Shown one piece after another: positions 11,155 to 20,643 of a stretch of 64,000 nt of DNA. The DNA lies in contig CM057135.1 of assembly GCA_029964075.1 (NCBI GenBank), forward strand, positions 7,673,001 to 7,737,000, in the 5' to 3' direction. Origin of the DNA: Patiria pectinifera. Lineage: Eukaryota; Echinodermata; Asteroidea; Valvatida; Asterinidae. The position numbers and the translations under genes were made by a program. Within the stretch, counting starts at the first letter, position 1. Every line of letters starts with the position of its first letter. The notes below the pieces were generated by a model, which worked only from the letters and a program-made list of their open reading frames with translations, was not told the DNA's origin and did not search any database.

Positions 11155-12131
11155 CTAAGAGGTACATTTTACCGGATGGAATACACACGCTCGCTTATGG
11201 TCACCGTCAATTAGGCGGTAATTGGGTGTCTTAGGGTACGACTTGAAGCTCTTGTTCACGAAAGATCTTTTTGGACCGTCTTGTAGGTAATAAAGCGTAG
11301 GGCCCGTCATCACTTTTTTACCGTTAACCACTTTAAATTGACTCGTTCTTTTTTCAACGTAAAAGATGTCTACGCTCCAAATGGGATCTGTAGCTCTTCT
11401 CAAAGTACTCCTTCTTGTTCGCCCGGGTAATATAAATATCTAACCATAGCGCCTTGCGATAAAATCTGTTCTTTACTTTTAACGGGGTTAGCCGGCGATT
11501 GCCGGACTCTGGGTAGTTTAACCGCCTGTGACGGTGCTTTAGCGATTAATCTTGTCGTTTCGTCGTTTATAGCCTGGATCACGCCGGGTAATCGCGCAAC
11601 CCATTGCGTGTTTCTACTCTCGGGATTTAACATTTCTAGAGCGTACTGATGACCAAACAGTCTCTCGGCTAGCGTTCGATTAAATCGATCTGTGATTTCC
11701 GGATTCGCCGACGATAATCTCGATGTTTTTTAAGGGCATCAATCGTTTAAAAGTACCTTTAAATTCAGTACCGGCGTCTATTCTCAACGTTTTGGGGTAA
11801 CTCAAAGGAGACCTCGCGTAAATCTTGACGATAGCATCTCCCGTTTGATCCACCGTTTTAGAAATCATAGGTTCTGCTTCGCGGTATCGACTCGCAACGT
11901 CGACAACCGCCCAAGCGTATTTGTAAGTCTTGCGTTTTACTTTATCCAAGGGTAGGTATAGCACATCCATTTGAGTGTGTAGTCGGGACCCGGTAGATAC
12001 ATTTGCCAGATTGCCAAGCTCTGACTACTTTTTTTATCGATTTTTGTTTTATTGAGTAAATGATCGACGGCACTTTCACCTTTCGAATAACCGATTTTAC
12101 TATAATACATTTTATGAAGTTGATCCGTCAT
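11155..12131 (-). pseudogene. Retroviral-type (rve/DDE) integrase of Polinton/adintovirus type, frameshifted
   Basis: Transcribed from 12,131 down to about 11,155 in four frame-shifted pieces. The N-terminal piece (12,131-11,970) has a basic region. The catalytic core starts with MDVLYLPLDK at about 11,970, has a second acidic strand LRIDAGTEFKG near 11,780, and a helix with the expected Glu in the NRTLAERLF region near 11,670. The C-terminal pieces (11,633-11,400 and 11,403-11,155) read like the SH3/chromo-type tail: DPIWSVDIFYVE and LYYLQDGPKRSFV. In the family the enzyme joins element ends to host DNA. At least two frameshifts make it non-functional here. It is the leftmost gene, as expected near one end of such elements. 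Confidence 0.75.
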
Positions 12132-12160
12132 TTGTTATAATAATAATTTAAAAGCTTTAT
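12027..12160. repeat. Left member of a ~130-bp direct repeat around the 12,161-13,345 insert
   Basis: The segment from the T-run through GATTTTTGTTTTATTG and AATGATCGACGGCACTTTCA to AATAATTTAAAAGCTTTAT is repeated at 13,392-13,523 with a few substitutions and a 2-nt difference. It includes the beginning of the integrase gene. Confidence 0.9.
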
Positions 12161-12633
12161 GGTAGCAGACCAGTAAATAAACTTCCATAGACCCCAATGG
12201 TAAATGCTCCCACTTCAAAAATTCGGGAAAAATACTCACAACTCTCCAAGGTGTTCGAGACACACATCAAATTAAAGCTTATTTCATCATCTTTCATTTT
12301 CTTTTCAATTTTCGGGGGGTCAACTAATGACTTTTAGGAGAAATTTCCATCTGAAGATGATCACCCCTGAAAATAGTCCTGAAGCCCATCGCCATTTTGA
12401 AAAACGATGCCTACACTCCATTGCGAAGTAGAGCGCTTTTAGGGTCCAAATTACATCAAAATTACACAGAACTGCAAGCTCCAAGTCCTGTGCACGGTTT
12501 CCACCCATATTTTTTACAAACCCTCAAGTTCATGGCCCACAGCATGCTCAAATACCGAAGATTTTGAGGGCATGCAAATCGTGATTTGGCCGGCGCAGGC
12601 AATTTCGGACCCATTTACTGGTCTGCACCCTAT

Positions 12634-12930
12634 AGAGAAGCGAGGTTTTGAAAAATTCCTCCAAACCACTTGTACGGCACGAGGAAGGATGGATGACTCA
12701 TATTTCATCAAAAAATTGCGAGAAAAAAAATCTCTGACTGCGATTTCTGGCCTGAAAACAAGCCTCGGCTACCTTACTGTAGGGCGCCCCCAACGGGCGT
12801 GAATTGAGTTTTGGCTCCTTCCGACCCCAAATTACCCCCCCCCCCCTTGTTCGCTCGAAATTGCAGTGATCGGAGGACGCTCCATCGGCCCTATTCAGAT
12901 TTTGGGCGCATTTGTTGTGGAACCGCCATT
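12634..12930. repeat. Internal direct repeat, copy 1
   Basis: It runs from AGAGAAGCGAGGTTTTG to GTGGAACCGCCATT and is nearly identical to 13,041-13,345, apart from an 8-nt indel near ACAAGCC and scattered changes. The open frames on both strands here exist twice because of this duplication. Confidence 0.9.
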
Positions 12931-13040
12931 GGTGACTCCTTTTTAAACGCTGCCCCCCCCCCCCAGGTTCCGCCCCTGAAAAAAAAAACACTCCGCAAAC
13001 ATTTGACAACAAACGGTGGAAGGCGCCATTTTGAAACTAC

Positions 13041-13345
13041 AGAGAAGCGAGGTTTTGAAAAATTCCTCCAAACCACTTGTACGGCACGAGGAAGGATGGA
13101 TGACTCATATTTCATCAAAAAATTGCGAGAAAAAAAATCTCTGACTGCGATTTCTGGCCTGAAAACAAGCCCTCTGTTTGCGGCTACCTTACTGTAGGGC
13201 GCCCCCAACGGGCGTGAATTGAGTTTTGGCTCCTTCCGACCCCAAATTACCCCCCCCCCCCCTGTTCGCTCGAAATTGCAGTGATCGGAGGACGGTCCAT
13301 CGGCCCTATTCAGATTTTGGGCGCATTTGTTGTGGAACCGCCATT
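13041..13345. repeat. Internal direct repeat, copy 2
   Basis: This is the second copy of the 12,634-12,930 unit, separated from it by about 110 bp that include a C-run and an A-run. Confidence 0.9.
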
Positions 13346-13391
13346 ACATTAAAAGATGGCGACAGCTGTTTTTTACTTTTTTACGACAACA

Positions 13392-13523
13392 ACTTTTTTT
13401 CGATTTTTGTTTTATTGTGTAAATGATCGACGGCACTTTCACCTTTACAATAACCGCTTTTACTATAATACATTTTATGAAGTTGATCCGTCATTTGTTA
13501 TAATAATAATTTAAAAGCTTTAT
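13392..13523. repeat. Right member of the ~130-bp direct repeat
   Basis: It matches 12,027-12,160. It is followed at 13,524 by ACATTAAAAGATGGCGACAG, which is also found at 13,346 just after the insert, so the junction is more complex than a simple target duplication. Confidence 0.9.
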
Positions 13524-13533
13524 ACATTAAAAG

Positions 13534-13930
13534 ATGGCGACAGCTGTTATTATAATGGTTGGAGGTGCTATAGTTAACTCATTGGCTTTTACGGGTTCGA
13601 ACTTTTTATTTTCAAGTCTAAAAACAGAGGCAGGCCGACGAAGAGCGAAAGAGACACAATTTAGCGGAAGAACAACTCGCGGCTGCAAGAGATTTATGGA
13701 AACGTCAACGAACGAAACGACTCGATTTTCTAAACGAACGGATCAGAAAGCAAAATGTTTCTAAACAAACATTTTCAGACGTTGACCAAGCGTTGCGTTA
13801 CTACAACGAAATGATCGGAGAAAATGTCGAGTTACCCCGCGAACCCAAACTCGAAGATAGATAGAGAACTCGCGTTTATCGCAGGAGGAACGCTATTTGT
13901 GGGCGTCTTAGCTTACATATACCTATAACC
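13534..13930 (+). pseudogene. Small membrane-anchored protein of Polinton type, two frameshifts
   Basis: The frame opens with MATAVIIMVGGAIVNSLAF, a hydrophobic N-terminal segment. After a +1 shift near 13,635 the coding sense continues with a charged helical region (RTKRLDFLNERIRKQ at about 13,710) and TFSDVDQALRYY. A further shift near 13,862 leads to a second hydrophobic segment ending AYIYL at about 13,927. The order hydrophobic end, coiled or charged middle, DVD-type motif and C-terminal membrane segment resembles a short conserved protein that I associate with Polinton-like elements. The role is unknown. The resemblance is from memory and needs a profile search. It lies immediately before the capsid gene. 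Confidence 0.5.
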
Positions 13931-13954
13931 GAGATTAAGCAAAAATTGTAACCC

Positions 13955-15064
13955 ATATTTGGTTATTAAAAGTTTTGAATATGATTTCGAATTTAAAGTC
14001 TTTATAAATAAAATGAATGCGTACGTAAAGAAACTCAATCGTGGCAGACTATTAAAAATACCCGGATCTATCAAAGGCGAAAGAAAAGAGTTGGTTATCA
14101 CCCACAATCCTAGTAGCATATCCGTGGGGCAAACGCTGAGATTCAAGTTTCCTCAATTGGGCGTAGACGATGTTATCGTACGAAATCGTGAGTTATCGAC
14201 AATTGGCTCAATGGCTCGGTGACTCGAAACATTGTATACTCGGGAATAGAAAAAAAAATGTGTCTGAACTAAGAACGGGGGCTGCAGATGCTTACATGGG
14301 CGCCAACAACGGTAAAGATAAAGCTATCGCGGATGCTTTCGGTAACAGATATTGTATTCCGCTGGGTATTGACATACTGACTTCGCATCACCCTTTTTAT
14401 CCCAACATTTTAAAACAACCTCTGACGTACGAGATAAAGATTAACGACCAAGTCGTCAACAGTACAGATACGTCGGCGATGTACAGTATCTCGGACTTGA
14501 CTCTCGAATACGAAGTGGTGACCAACAGAAACCTGGCTACCACCATCAAAAAAAAAAAAAGGGAGTAATGCTACACTTGTTTGATAGAATCCACTCGCTC
14601 GAAGTTAGATCCGTCAACAAATCGGACACGCTTTGGAACGTTAGCGTCAATCAACTCATCTGGAGCCTCAAGGGAATTTTGTTTTTATTTAAAGATCCCG
14701 CGGTTAAAAATCCGCAGCGATTTTACAATCCGAAAATAAGCAAAACCTCGGTGACCGTAGAAGGTAAACCCAATCAACTCTACAGTCAAGGCATATTTCA
14801 ATAGCAACACTGGAACGAAATTACTACCTAAGTGATGTCGGTGACTACCTAAAAGACAAGTAGGTTTATGGCTCGATTTTAGAGGAAACGACGACAATTC
14901 TGCTCACAGATCCGGTAGGAAACTAGGAGGCATCACGGAGGAGGCATCAACGTTCAATTCATCAGAGAAGCTGAAAATCAAGGTGACCTCACGATGTACG
15001 TATTTTTAATCATGGATGCTCAATTGACCTTGGAAGACGGGAATTTTAAATCTCTTGCATCTTA
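13955..15064 (+). pseudogene. Major capsid protein remnant (double jelly-roll, Polinton/adintovirus type)
   Basis: The coding sense is spread over three frames. The start region lies at 13,992-14,222 (LNRGRLLKIPGSIKGE). The middle lies at 14,250-14,568 (GNRYCIPLGIDIL, ending in strand-rich LTLEYEVVTNRNLA). The distal part lies at 14,568-14,804 (SLKGILFLFKDP, FYNPKISKT, QLYSQG), and after several stops MYVFLIMDAQLTLEDGNF lies at about 14,995-15,047. The order and motif style fit the hexon-like capsid proteins of these elements, which form the icosahedral shell. At least three frameshifts and several in-frame stops show that it is dead. It is next to the ATPase gene, as is usual in the group. 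Confidence 0.7.
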
Positions 15065-15117
15065 ACAAAAGAAAGAGTTTAAGTTAAATTTCGTAATCTT
15101 AAATAAAGTTTATGTTA

Positions 15118-15729
15118 AAATAACACAGCCACATTGTGCTTTAATCGTCGGCAAAACAAATTCGGGTAAGACTAAATGGATTTTAGATCTGTTAGAGTCA
15201 GACTATAAATACGTATTTGAAGCTATAGTCATCATCTGTCCTACCGGTTTTAAAAATAAAACGTATATCGAAAGAAAGTGGGTTAACACAGATCGCGAGA
15301 TATATCTCTGCGACCTAGAATTGTACAAGATGACGCTCAACGAAGCGATCGATTTTTACAAGAAATTACTCGAAGGTGTTGATACGTTGTTTATTGTTGA
15401 TTTATTGTGGCTCTTCTGATCAAGAGATTAAATATCGTAAAACGACGTGCGCGTTGGGTAAAATGGCGTTTAGCGGAAGACATTTTAATCACAGTTGTTG
15501 GTTATTGACTCAAAAGTATAATAGCGTTTTAAAAGACTATAGAGAAAATACGGCTTGGTTAGCGTTATTTTATTGTAAAGATAAAACATCTTTTGATCAA
15601 GCGTTAGAGGAAAACGACGTCGTACCCATTGAAGAACGAGATCATATAAAACAGCATTTGAAAGACGTTAAATATAGTAAAGTAGTCGTGTACACCAAGC
15701 CTCCAACTAGATACGAGCTACTTAAATAA
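15118..15729 (+). pseudogene. Packaging ATPase (A32/FtsK-HerA type), one frameshift
   Basis: A Walker A motif GKTNSGKT is read at 15,150-15,173, preceded by a hydrophobic strand (HCALIV). A Walker B-like strand TLFIVD lies at about 15,376-15,393. The frame shifts right after Walker B and the second part continues to the stop at 15,729. It contains GRHFNHSCWLLTQKYNSV, which fits the sensor strand of the family, and a C-terminal region ending ELLK. In relatives this protein pumps DNA into the capsid. The length (about 200 residues) fits small packaging ATPases. The true start is unclear because the region before 15,124 has a stop in frame. Confidence 0.75.
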
Positions 15730-15731
15730 AT

Positions 15732-15783
15732 AACGCAAAAAGCTCTTCATAACGTTTTATCGCTATGAAGAACTTTTTGCGTT
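15732..15783. terminator. Hairpin between convergent genes
   Basis: AACGCAAAAAG faces CTTTTTGCGTT, with a second paired segment (TCTTCATA / TATGAAGA) inside. It starts 3 bases after the ATPase stop and precedes the oppositely oriented cysteine-rich gene. A bidirectional 3'-end or termination signal of viral type is inferred from position and symmetry. Confidence 0.55.
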
Positions 15784-15799
15784 GAGAGCAAAAAAAAAA

Positions 15800-16510
15800 T
15801 TGTTAATTTTTGTGGAATTTTCTTTTAACATTACAACTTTTACAGGCTAACACGCAATTACTTTTAATGTGCCCGATTGAGTTATATAAACGCTCGATCG
15901 TTGCCATATTACCCTCATAATGATCGTATAGTAAAACGACTCGACAATCTTGGTAATAACAATGTGTATAATCTTCCGTAAGACCTCTAGGAAATCTGTG
16001 TCGATGAAAAGAGCCAACTCGAAATAGTATAGTGAATGACTTTACCTTCGTTACTTATACATTCTCGACAGTGATTGCATTGAAGACCGTGCGTACATAA
16101 ACTAGAACCGCCGCAATCTTTACATACGTTGCGTCGGCGACCGAGTAGACAGACATTAGAACCACCACAATCTTTACATTGACTGCGTTTGCGATTGTGT
16201 GGACATTCCCTTTGTTTAATTTTATTTCTACATTCAGCGCTTTCACCGTTTCATTTAGTGCTAAGATTGCAATTTTTACATCTATTACAAACGTTTTGTT
16301 GCGAGTAAAACTTTTGTTTTAATTCACCCCTACACGCAATGCATGTCTTTTAACTTTCACCTTTTGAATTAATACCAAACTTTTTAGGATCACAGATCTT
16401 ACAACATTTAACACAAGCGTTTACATTTTTAATTTTGAGGATATACGTTTTATACCAGCAAGCATTTCACGTTATAGATATTGATCAATCTCTTTTTAGA
16501 TGAATGTAAT
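15800..16510 (-). pseudogene. Cysteine-rich repeat protein with HNH-like C-terminus, decayed
   Basis: On the minus strand, successive C-x2-C units appear between about 16,400 and 16,060. The clearest are CKDCGGSNVCLLGRRRNVC and a second CKDCGGSSLC with CTHGLQCNHC. This C..CGGS..C..GR..C pattern occurs in giant-virus and related cysteine-rich proteins. After a frameshift near 16,030 the tail reads GHIKSNCVLACKSCN (about 15,860), an HNH/zinc-binding type ending. In-frame stops occur near 16,350 and 16,255, so it is a pseudogene. A DNA-binding or nuclease role is inferred only from the motifs. It is convergent with the ATPase gene. Confidence 0.5.
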
Positions 16511-16621
16511 CACTCGATAACATTTGGTGACATCGTAAACATTTTTTTTTCCATTTGTTTTTATTTATTATATAATAATAGAATTTTTTTTTCTTCTAAT
16601 ACTTAGTTCACAACAAAATCA

Positions 16622-16730
16622 GCCAAAAAATAGCTAGCTACTCAGCAGTTAATTACTAGCTACTCAGCAGTTAATAGCTAGCTACTCAGCAATAAATGGC
16701 TAGCTACTCAGCAACTAGTAGCTAGCTTTA
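16622..16730. repeat. Short tandem repeat built on GCTAGCTACTCAGCA
   Basis: Four units of about 25 bp with TAGCTAGCTACTCAGCA and short TTAAT or AATAAAT spacers. There is no coding sense. It lies between the cysteine-rich gene and the rightward small ORFs. Confidence 0.85.
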
Positions 16731-16827
16731 TAAGTAAATGATTCTTGTGGTCGGACATCCAGGAACCTCGTTTATCTTCGCATAGTTTATGCAGTTGCCG
16801 CGAAGGGGAAAATTTGAGGTTTAATGC

Positions 16828-17040
16828 ATGTTGCTATCGAGAGGCTTGCCCCGTTGTGACTTCATTCCGACTGCGAGAATAGCAGTATTTGAGTACTTAC
16901 AATGTTTTGCTATTATCATCATAGCCGTTAATTTATTATTTTACACCTACGAATATCTACTTATCTGCAACGTAACAAATAATTTTGTTGTTTCAGCAGC
17001 GTTGAAATTAAACTCGTATTTAACTAAATTGAAGACTTGA
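16828..17040 (+). CDS. Uncharacterised 70-residue ORF
   Basis: This is a short open frame with one hydrophobic stretch (FAIIIIAVNLLFY). There is no recognised family. Codon style fits the virus-like region, but it could be chance. The stretch 17,041-17,290 downstream contains further AT-rich, broken reading frames. Confidence 0.2.
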   Translation: MLLSRGLPRCDFIPTARIAVFEYLQCFAIIIIAVNLLFYTYEYLLICNVTNNFVVSAALKLNSYLTKLKT

Positions 17041-17290
17041 AACTTGCTTTAACTAACGAAAAAGATCTAAAAAGTACTTAGGGAAAGAATATACCGTTAA
17101 AAAAATATCGAAGCTCTTGACAGTAAAACACTCAACAAATTATACAAGCTATACAAACTAAATTTGGAAGTGAAATTGTTCAAAATGTTGGAAAGTACAG
17201 TCTATATTTTCGAGAGTGTTAGGTGTTGTTACACCCGTCGAAGTTTGAGGATATAACGTCACTACAGATTCTGAAGAACTCACCAACGAT

Positions 17291-17527
17291 TTGAGTTCTG
17301 ATCCTATTATAAGCGCAAGTATGGCTGGTATGTTGAGCGACGTTTGTTACAAGTACGGAACTTTTATATCACCCTTGATAGCTACGATAATCACAACAAA
17401 ACATTTAAAATTTAACAAAACTAATATAATAAATGGACGATCACAGATAGTGACACCGCAGACAACAGAGAGACAGCAGACAACATCGCCAGTAGTGACA
17501 AAAGCTCTAGCTGAACCTTATAGATAA
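17291..17527 (+). CDS. Small possible membrane protein, virus-like region
   Basis: 78 codons from a start near 17,291. The first half has a hydrophobic segment (YGTFISPLIATIITT) and the rest is Gln/Thr-rich. The next small ORF lies 5 bases downstream. Tight packing of small rightward ORFs suits a viral gene cluster. Function unknown. Confidence 0.3.
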   Translation: MSSDPIISASMAGMLSDVCYKYGTFISPLIATIITTKHLKFNKTNIINGRSQIVTPQTTERQQTTSPVVTKALAEPYR

Positions 17528-17530
17528 TAG

Positions 17531-17736
17531 ATGAAATTAAAATTATCAAAAATGGAATCAACGGCAGAAGAAGCTTCGAGCAATGGTTACAGCTCTTGGA
17601 TGATGTGAGGGCTGTAGCATCGATAGTAGGATTAGAATTTTTATTAAAAAATAAGGCAACTGCGCCAGTGGTACAGCCAGCGCCTACAGTAACAACGCAA
17701 CCCACAACAGCCAGCGCCCCCAAGTACATGGAATAA
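17531..17736 (+). pseudogene. Small ORF with one frameshift
   Basis: It opens MKLKLSKMESTAEEA at 17,531 and, after a shift near 17,595, continues with a hydrophobic piece and a Pro/Thr/Val-rich tail ending KYME at 17,736. It is followed 36 bases later by the next gene. No family was recognised. Confidence 0.3.
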
Positions 17737-17772
17737 ACGTCAAATTAAAAAAATAAATATATAATACAAACG

Positions 17773-18090
17773 ATGAGTAACTTCGACTCTAACACAATAG
17801 CGACTACAATTTATCACGGAGCTGTTATAGGCGGTCTTTCAATGGCATACGCCATGGTAGGAAGTAAAGTACTTAAAATGAATAAACTAAGCGTAGAAGA
17901 CGCGGGCAAATTGACGGGTATTATAAGTGGAGCTCTGGCCACGCAAACTTGGTTGTTGACCCGGGGTATACGTAATGTTCTGGTCATTTTATATAGCTTT
18001 ATTAAACAAATGGATGAAGGGGGATTTGACATGGATCCAGACTACGAAAGAACTGATAACGACGTAGACAATGGAGACGATGTAGCAGAT
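17773..18090 (+). pseudogene. Two-helix membrane protein gene split by a retrotransposon
   Basis: It starts MSNFDSNTIATTIYHGAVIG and shows two hydrophobic segments (GAVIGGLSMAYAMVG and GIISGALATQTWLL), then an acidic tail (YERTDNDVDNGDDVAD). The frame is cut at 18,090 by the 3' end of a minus-strand LINE. The tail resumes after the second copy of the 106-bp duplication, at 22,125-22,262, ending NFYKQFG. The intact gene would have coded a small membrane protein with an acidic C-terminus. No named family was recognised. Confidence 0.55.
17985..18090. repeat. 106-bp direct repeat, left copy, flanking a LINE
   Basis: It is identical to 22,019-22,124 except for three substitutions (T/A, C/G and G/A at positions 8, 23 and 32). 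It immediately abuts the 3' end of the LINE. Confidence 0.95.
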
Positions 18091-18103
18091 CGTCGTCGTC
18101 GGC

Positions 18104-18914
18104 ATCCTTCCGTCATCGAGAGACGATGGAGTGTCTCCGTGGGTCTCATATGTTGTTACACTTCCGCGAGTGGCTTAACAGCCACACCCGTGAGTGGCAG
18201 CCTCTGTCGCACTTGGAGCAGATGTAAGCTGTTTGCTGCTGCGGCTGGCGTTCTTTTTTCCTTCCGCCTTGATCTCTTCTCTGCGAGAGCCGCATTTCTC
18301 ACATCCTCGGCTGTCCGCACACCTTCCCTCACAGTGGAGCGCCACGATGGGCGATCTTCAGCCAGCGTCTCCCATGAGGCGACGTCGATGCCACAGAGCT
18401 TCAGGTCCCTCTTGCAGACGTCCCTGAAGCGGAGGTGCCGGCGCCCGATTGGTCGTACACCCTCAGCTAGTTCGCCGTACAGGAGATCCTTGGGGATGCG
18501 ACCAGGTTCCATCCGTCTGACGTGGCCGAGCCAACGCAGGCGTCTCTCCCTGAGGATGGCAAGCATGCTGTTAATCCCGGCTCGCTCCAGAACCTCAGTG
18601 TTCGGCACCTTGTCCTGCCAGTGGATGTGCAAAATGCGTCGCAGACACCTCAAGTGGAAGCTGTTGAGTTTCATCTCATGCCTTGCATAGGTAGTCCAAG
18701 CCTCGCTGCTGTAGAGGAGGGTACTGAGCACACAGGCCTGGTAGGCGCGCAGCTTGGTCTTCTCCGTGAGGCTGGAGTTGTTCCAGACTCTCTGGTTTAG
18801 CTTCGCCATAACTGCAGCAGCCTTGGCGATCCTGCTGTTCACCTCCGTTTCTAGGATGAGTGAGCTTGAAATGCTGGACCTGAGGTAGGTGAAGTGGTCA
18901 ACAGCACCCAGCAC
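18104..18914 (-). pseudogene. LINE C-terminal domain with CCHC-like finger
   Basis: The frame 18,914-18,156 carries the thumb region (SEAWTTYARHE, LRCLRRILHIHWQDKVPNTE, LRWLGHVRRM, FRDVCKRDLK). After a shift near 18,200 a finger is read, with CSKCDRGCHS followed by a His/Cys pair and a stop near 18,150. The finger is typical of the C-terminus of several LINE families and binds the RNA or target. Confidence 0.75.
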
Positions 18915-20630
18915 TTGCCTGTCGATGGTGATGGTTGGGGGGGGGGGCGGTCTGTGCCCTGCGCCATGACGTTTGACTTCTTTAGACTGATGGTCAGTCT
19001 GAACTCATTGCAGGCGTGGGAGAGGCGACTGACAAGCTGTTGTAGACCTTCTTCCGTGTGTGCCGTCAGGGCTGCATCATCGGCAAAGAGCATCTCGCGG
19101 ATGAGAACCTCTGTCACCATGGTCTTGGCACGGAGACGGGCGATGTTAAAGAGCCTGCCATCAGCCCTAGTCCGGATGTACACACTCTCGCTGCAGTCCT
19201 TGAAGGCGTACTGGAGGAGCATCGAGAAGAATATGCCAAAGAGCACTGGCGCAAGGACACACCCCTGCTTCACGCCACTGCTGACAGGGAAGGCCTCGGA
19301 CGTAGCACCGTTGAAGCAGACTGTGCTGTGTATGTTCTCGTGAAACGAGGTAACAACAGCAAGGGGGTGTGGGGGGAAGCCGATCTTCTGGAGTAGCCTG
19401 AAGAGTCCGCTCATGCTGACCAGGTCAACGCCTTCGCCAGGTCAATGAAGGCGAGGTAGAGAGGCACTTCTCTTGGAGTTGGCGCAGTGAGAAGACCATG
19501 TCCGCCGTTGACCGGCCAGCACGGAAGCCGCACAGGGACTCCGGGTAGACACAGGAGGCGAGGGTCTGCAGGCGTGTCAGGACGAACCGTGCGAAGACCT
19601 TTCCCACAATGCCGAGGAGGGAGATCCCGCGGTAGATGTTGCAGTCGCTTCTGTCTCCCTTGTTCTTATACAGGGTAACGATGTTAGCGTCTCGCATGTC
19701 CTGGGGAATCTGTCCCTCCTCCCAGCATTGGCAGAGCAGTTCGTGCAAGGGCTGGAGCAGCACAGGTTTCCCGCTCTTCAGGACTTCTGCAGGGATGCCG
19801 TCGCTCCCTGGAGCCTTCCTGCCGGCGAGGCAGTCGATGGCTTTGCCGAGCTCCTATTCCGTTGGCGGCGTGTCCAGCTCCTCCATCACCGGCAAGTCCA
19901 GGATGGCGGCGAGAGCAGGGTCGGTGACAACGTTCTGGGTCGCGTACAGCTCGAGGTAGTGCTCCACCCAGCGCTTTAGTTGCTTCCCTTGGTCGGTGTT
20001 CACTTCACCTGACTTGGACTTGAGCGGAGAAGACTTAGTAGGGGTGGGGCCTGTCGCCTTTTCGATGCCCTCGTACATCCCTCTTGCGTTCCCTGTTTCG
20101 GTGGCTGTCTGGATGCTGCCACAGAGATCCCACCAGTAGGTGTTGGCGCATCTGCGGGTGGTCTGTTGGGATGCTTTCCTGGCGGCCCTAAGTGCAGCTA
20201 GTGTACTAGGGCTTGGTGCTGCCTTGTAAGCCAGGAGGGCTTTTCTCTTCGCCTCGGTCACAGGTTCCATCTTCGCCCAGTGGGCCTCATACCAGTCGGC
20301 ATTCTTGCGCTCCTTCTTCCCATAGGCAGATACAGCAGCGTTGTAGACAGAATCCCGGAGATTGGACCACCTGGAGTCGATGGTGTCGGCGGTTGACGTC
20401 GCTTCGGCAAAGGTTTCGTCGAGGTTGCTCAGGAACCGCTTGGTCTTTTCTGGATTGTTGGCACAGCAGGTGTTGATGCGTGGGCGTCCTTTCTTCCTGG
20501 AGTGATGCATCCTCCTCGGTGTCACGCGAACCTTGCTGGCAACGAGGGAATGATCCATGTCGCAGTCCGCGCTATAGTAGGTACGGGTGAGAAGGACGCT
20601 GGCAAGGTCCCTTCGCCTGGTGATGATCAA
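18851..20630 (-). pseudogene. LINE reverse transcriptase domain
   Basis: Three frames in series: 20,630-19,854 (linker, Lys/Arg-rich), 19,763-19,425 (IPQDMRDANIVTLYKNKGD, then GFRAGRSTADMVF) and 19,414-18,851 (GVKQGCVLAPVLFGIFF and the catalytic LFADDAAL). The FADD box holds the two metal-binding aspartates. Frameshifts near 19,800 and 19,420 disable it. Confidence 0.85.
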
Positions 20631-20643
20631 GTCCAGCTGGTGC

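Larger units (their letters stand above)
12161..13345. mobile_element. Unclassified 1.2-kb insert within the virus-like element
   Basis: The sequence begins GGTAGCAGACCAG directly after the left direct repeat and ends CCGCCATT before a short copy (13,346-13,370) of the sequence that follows the right repeat at 13,524-13,548. It contains an internal direct repeat of about 300 bp and poly-C tracts. No open frame is conserved beyond the duplication. It is probably a non-autonomous mobile element, class unknown. Confidence 0.55.

Noticed and set aside
12698-13426. Pairs of 65-128-codon frames on both strands
   Set aside because: They come from the duplicated ~300-bp unit of the insert and from C-runs, and the same peptide appears twice for that reason.
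16055-16246. A 63-codon minus-strand frame rich in Val and Ala
   Set aside because: It is the wrong phase of the cysteine-rich repeat. The neighbouring phase gives the regular Cys pattern.
17773-18690. A 305-codon plus-strand frame
   Set aside because: Only the first ~106 codons belong to the membrane-protein gene. The rest is antisense to the LINE C-terminus.
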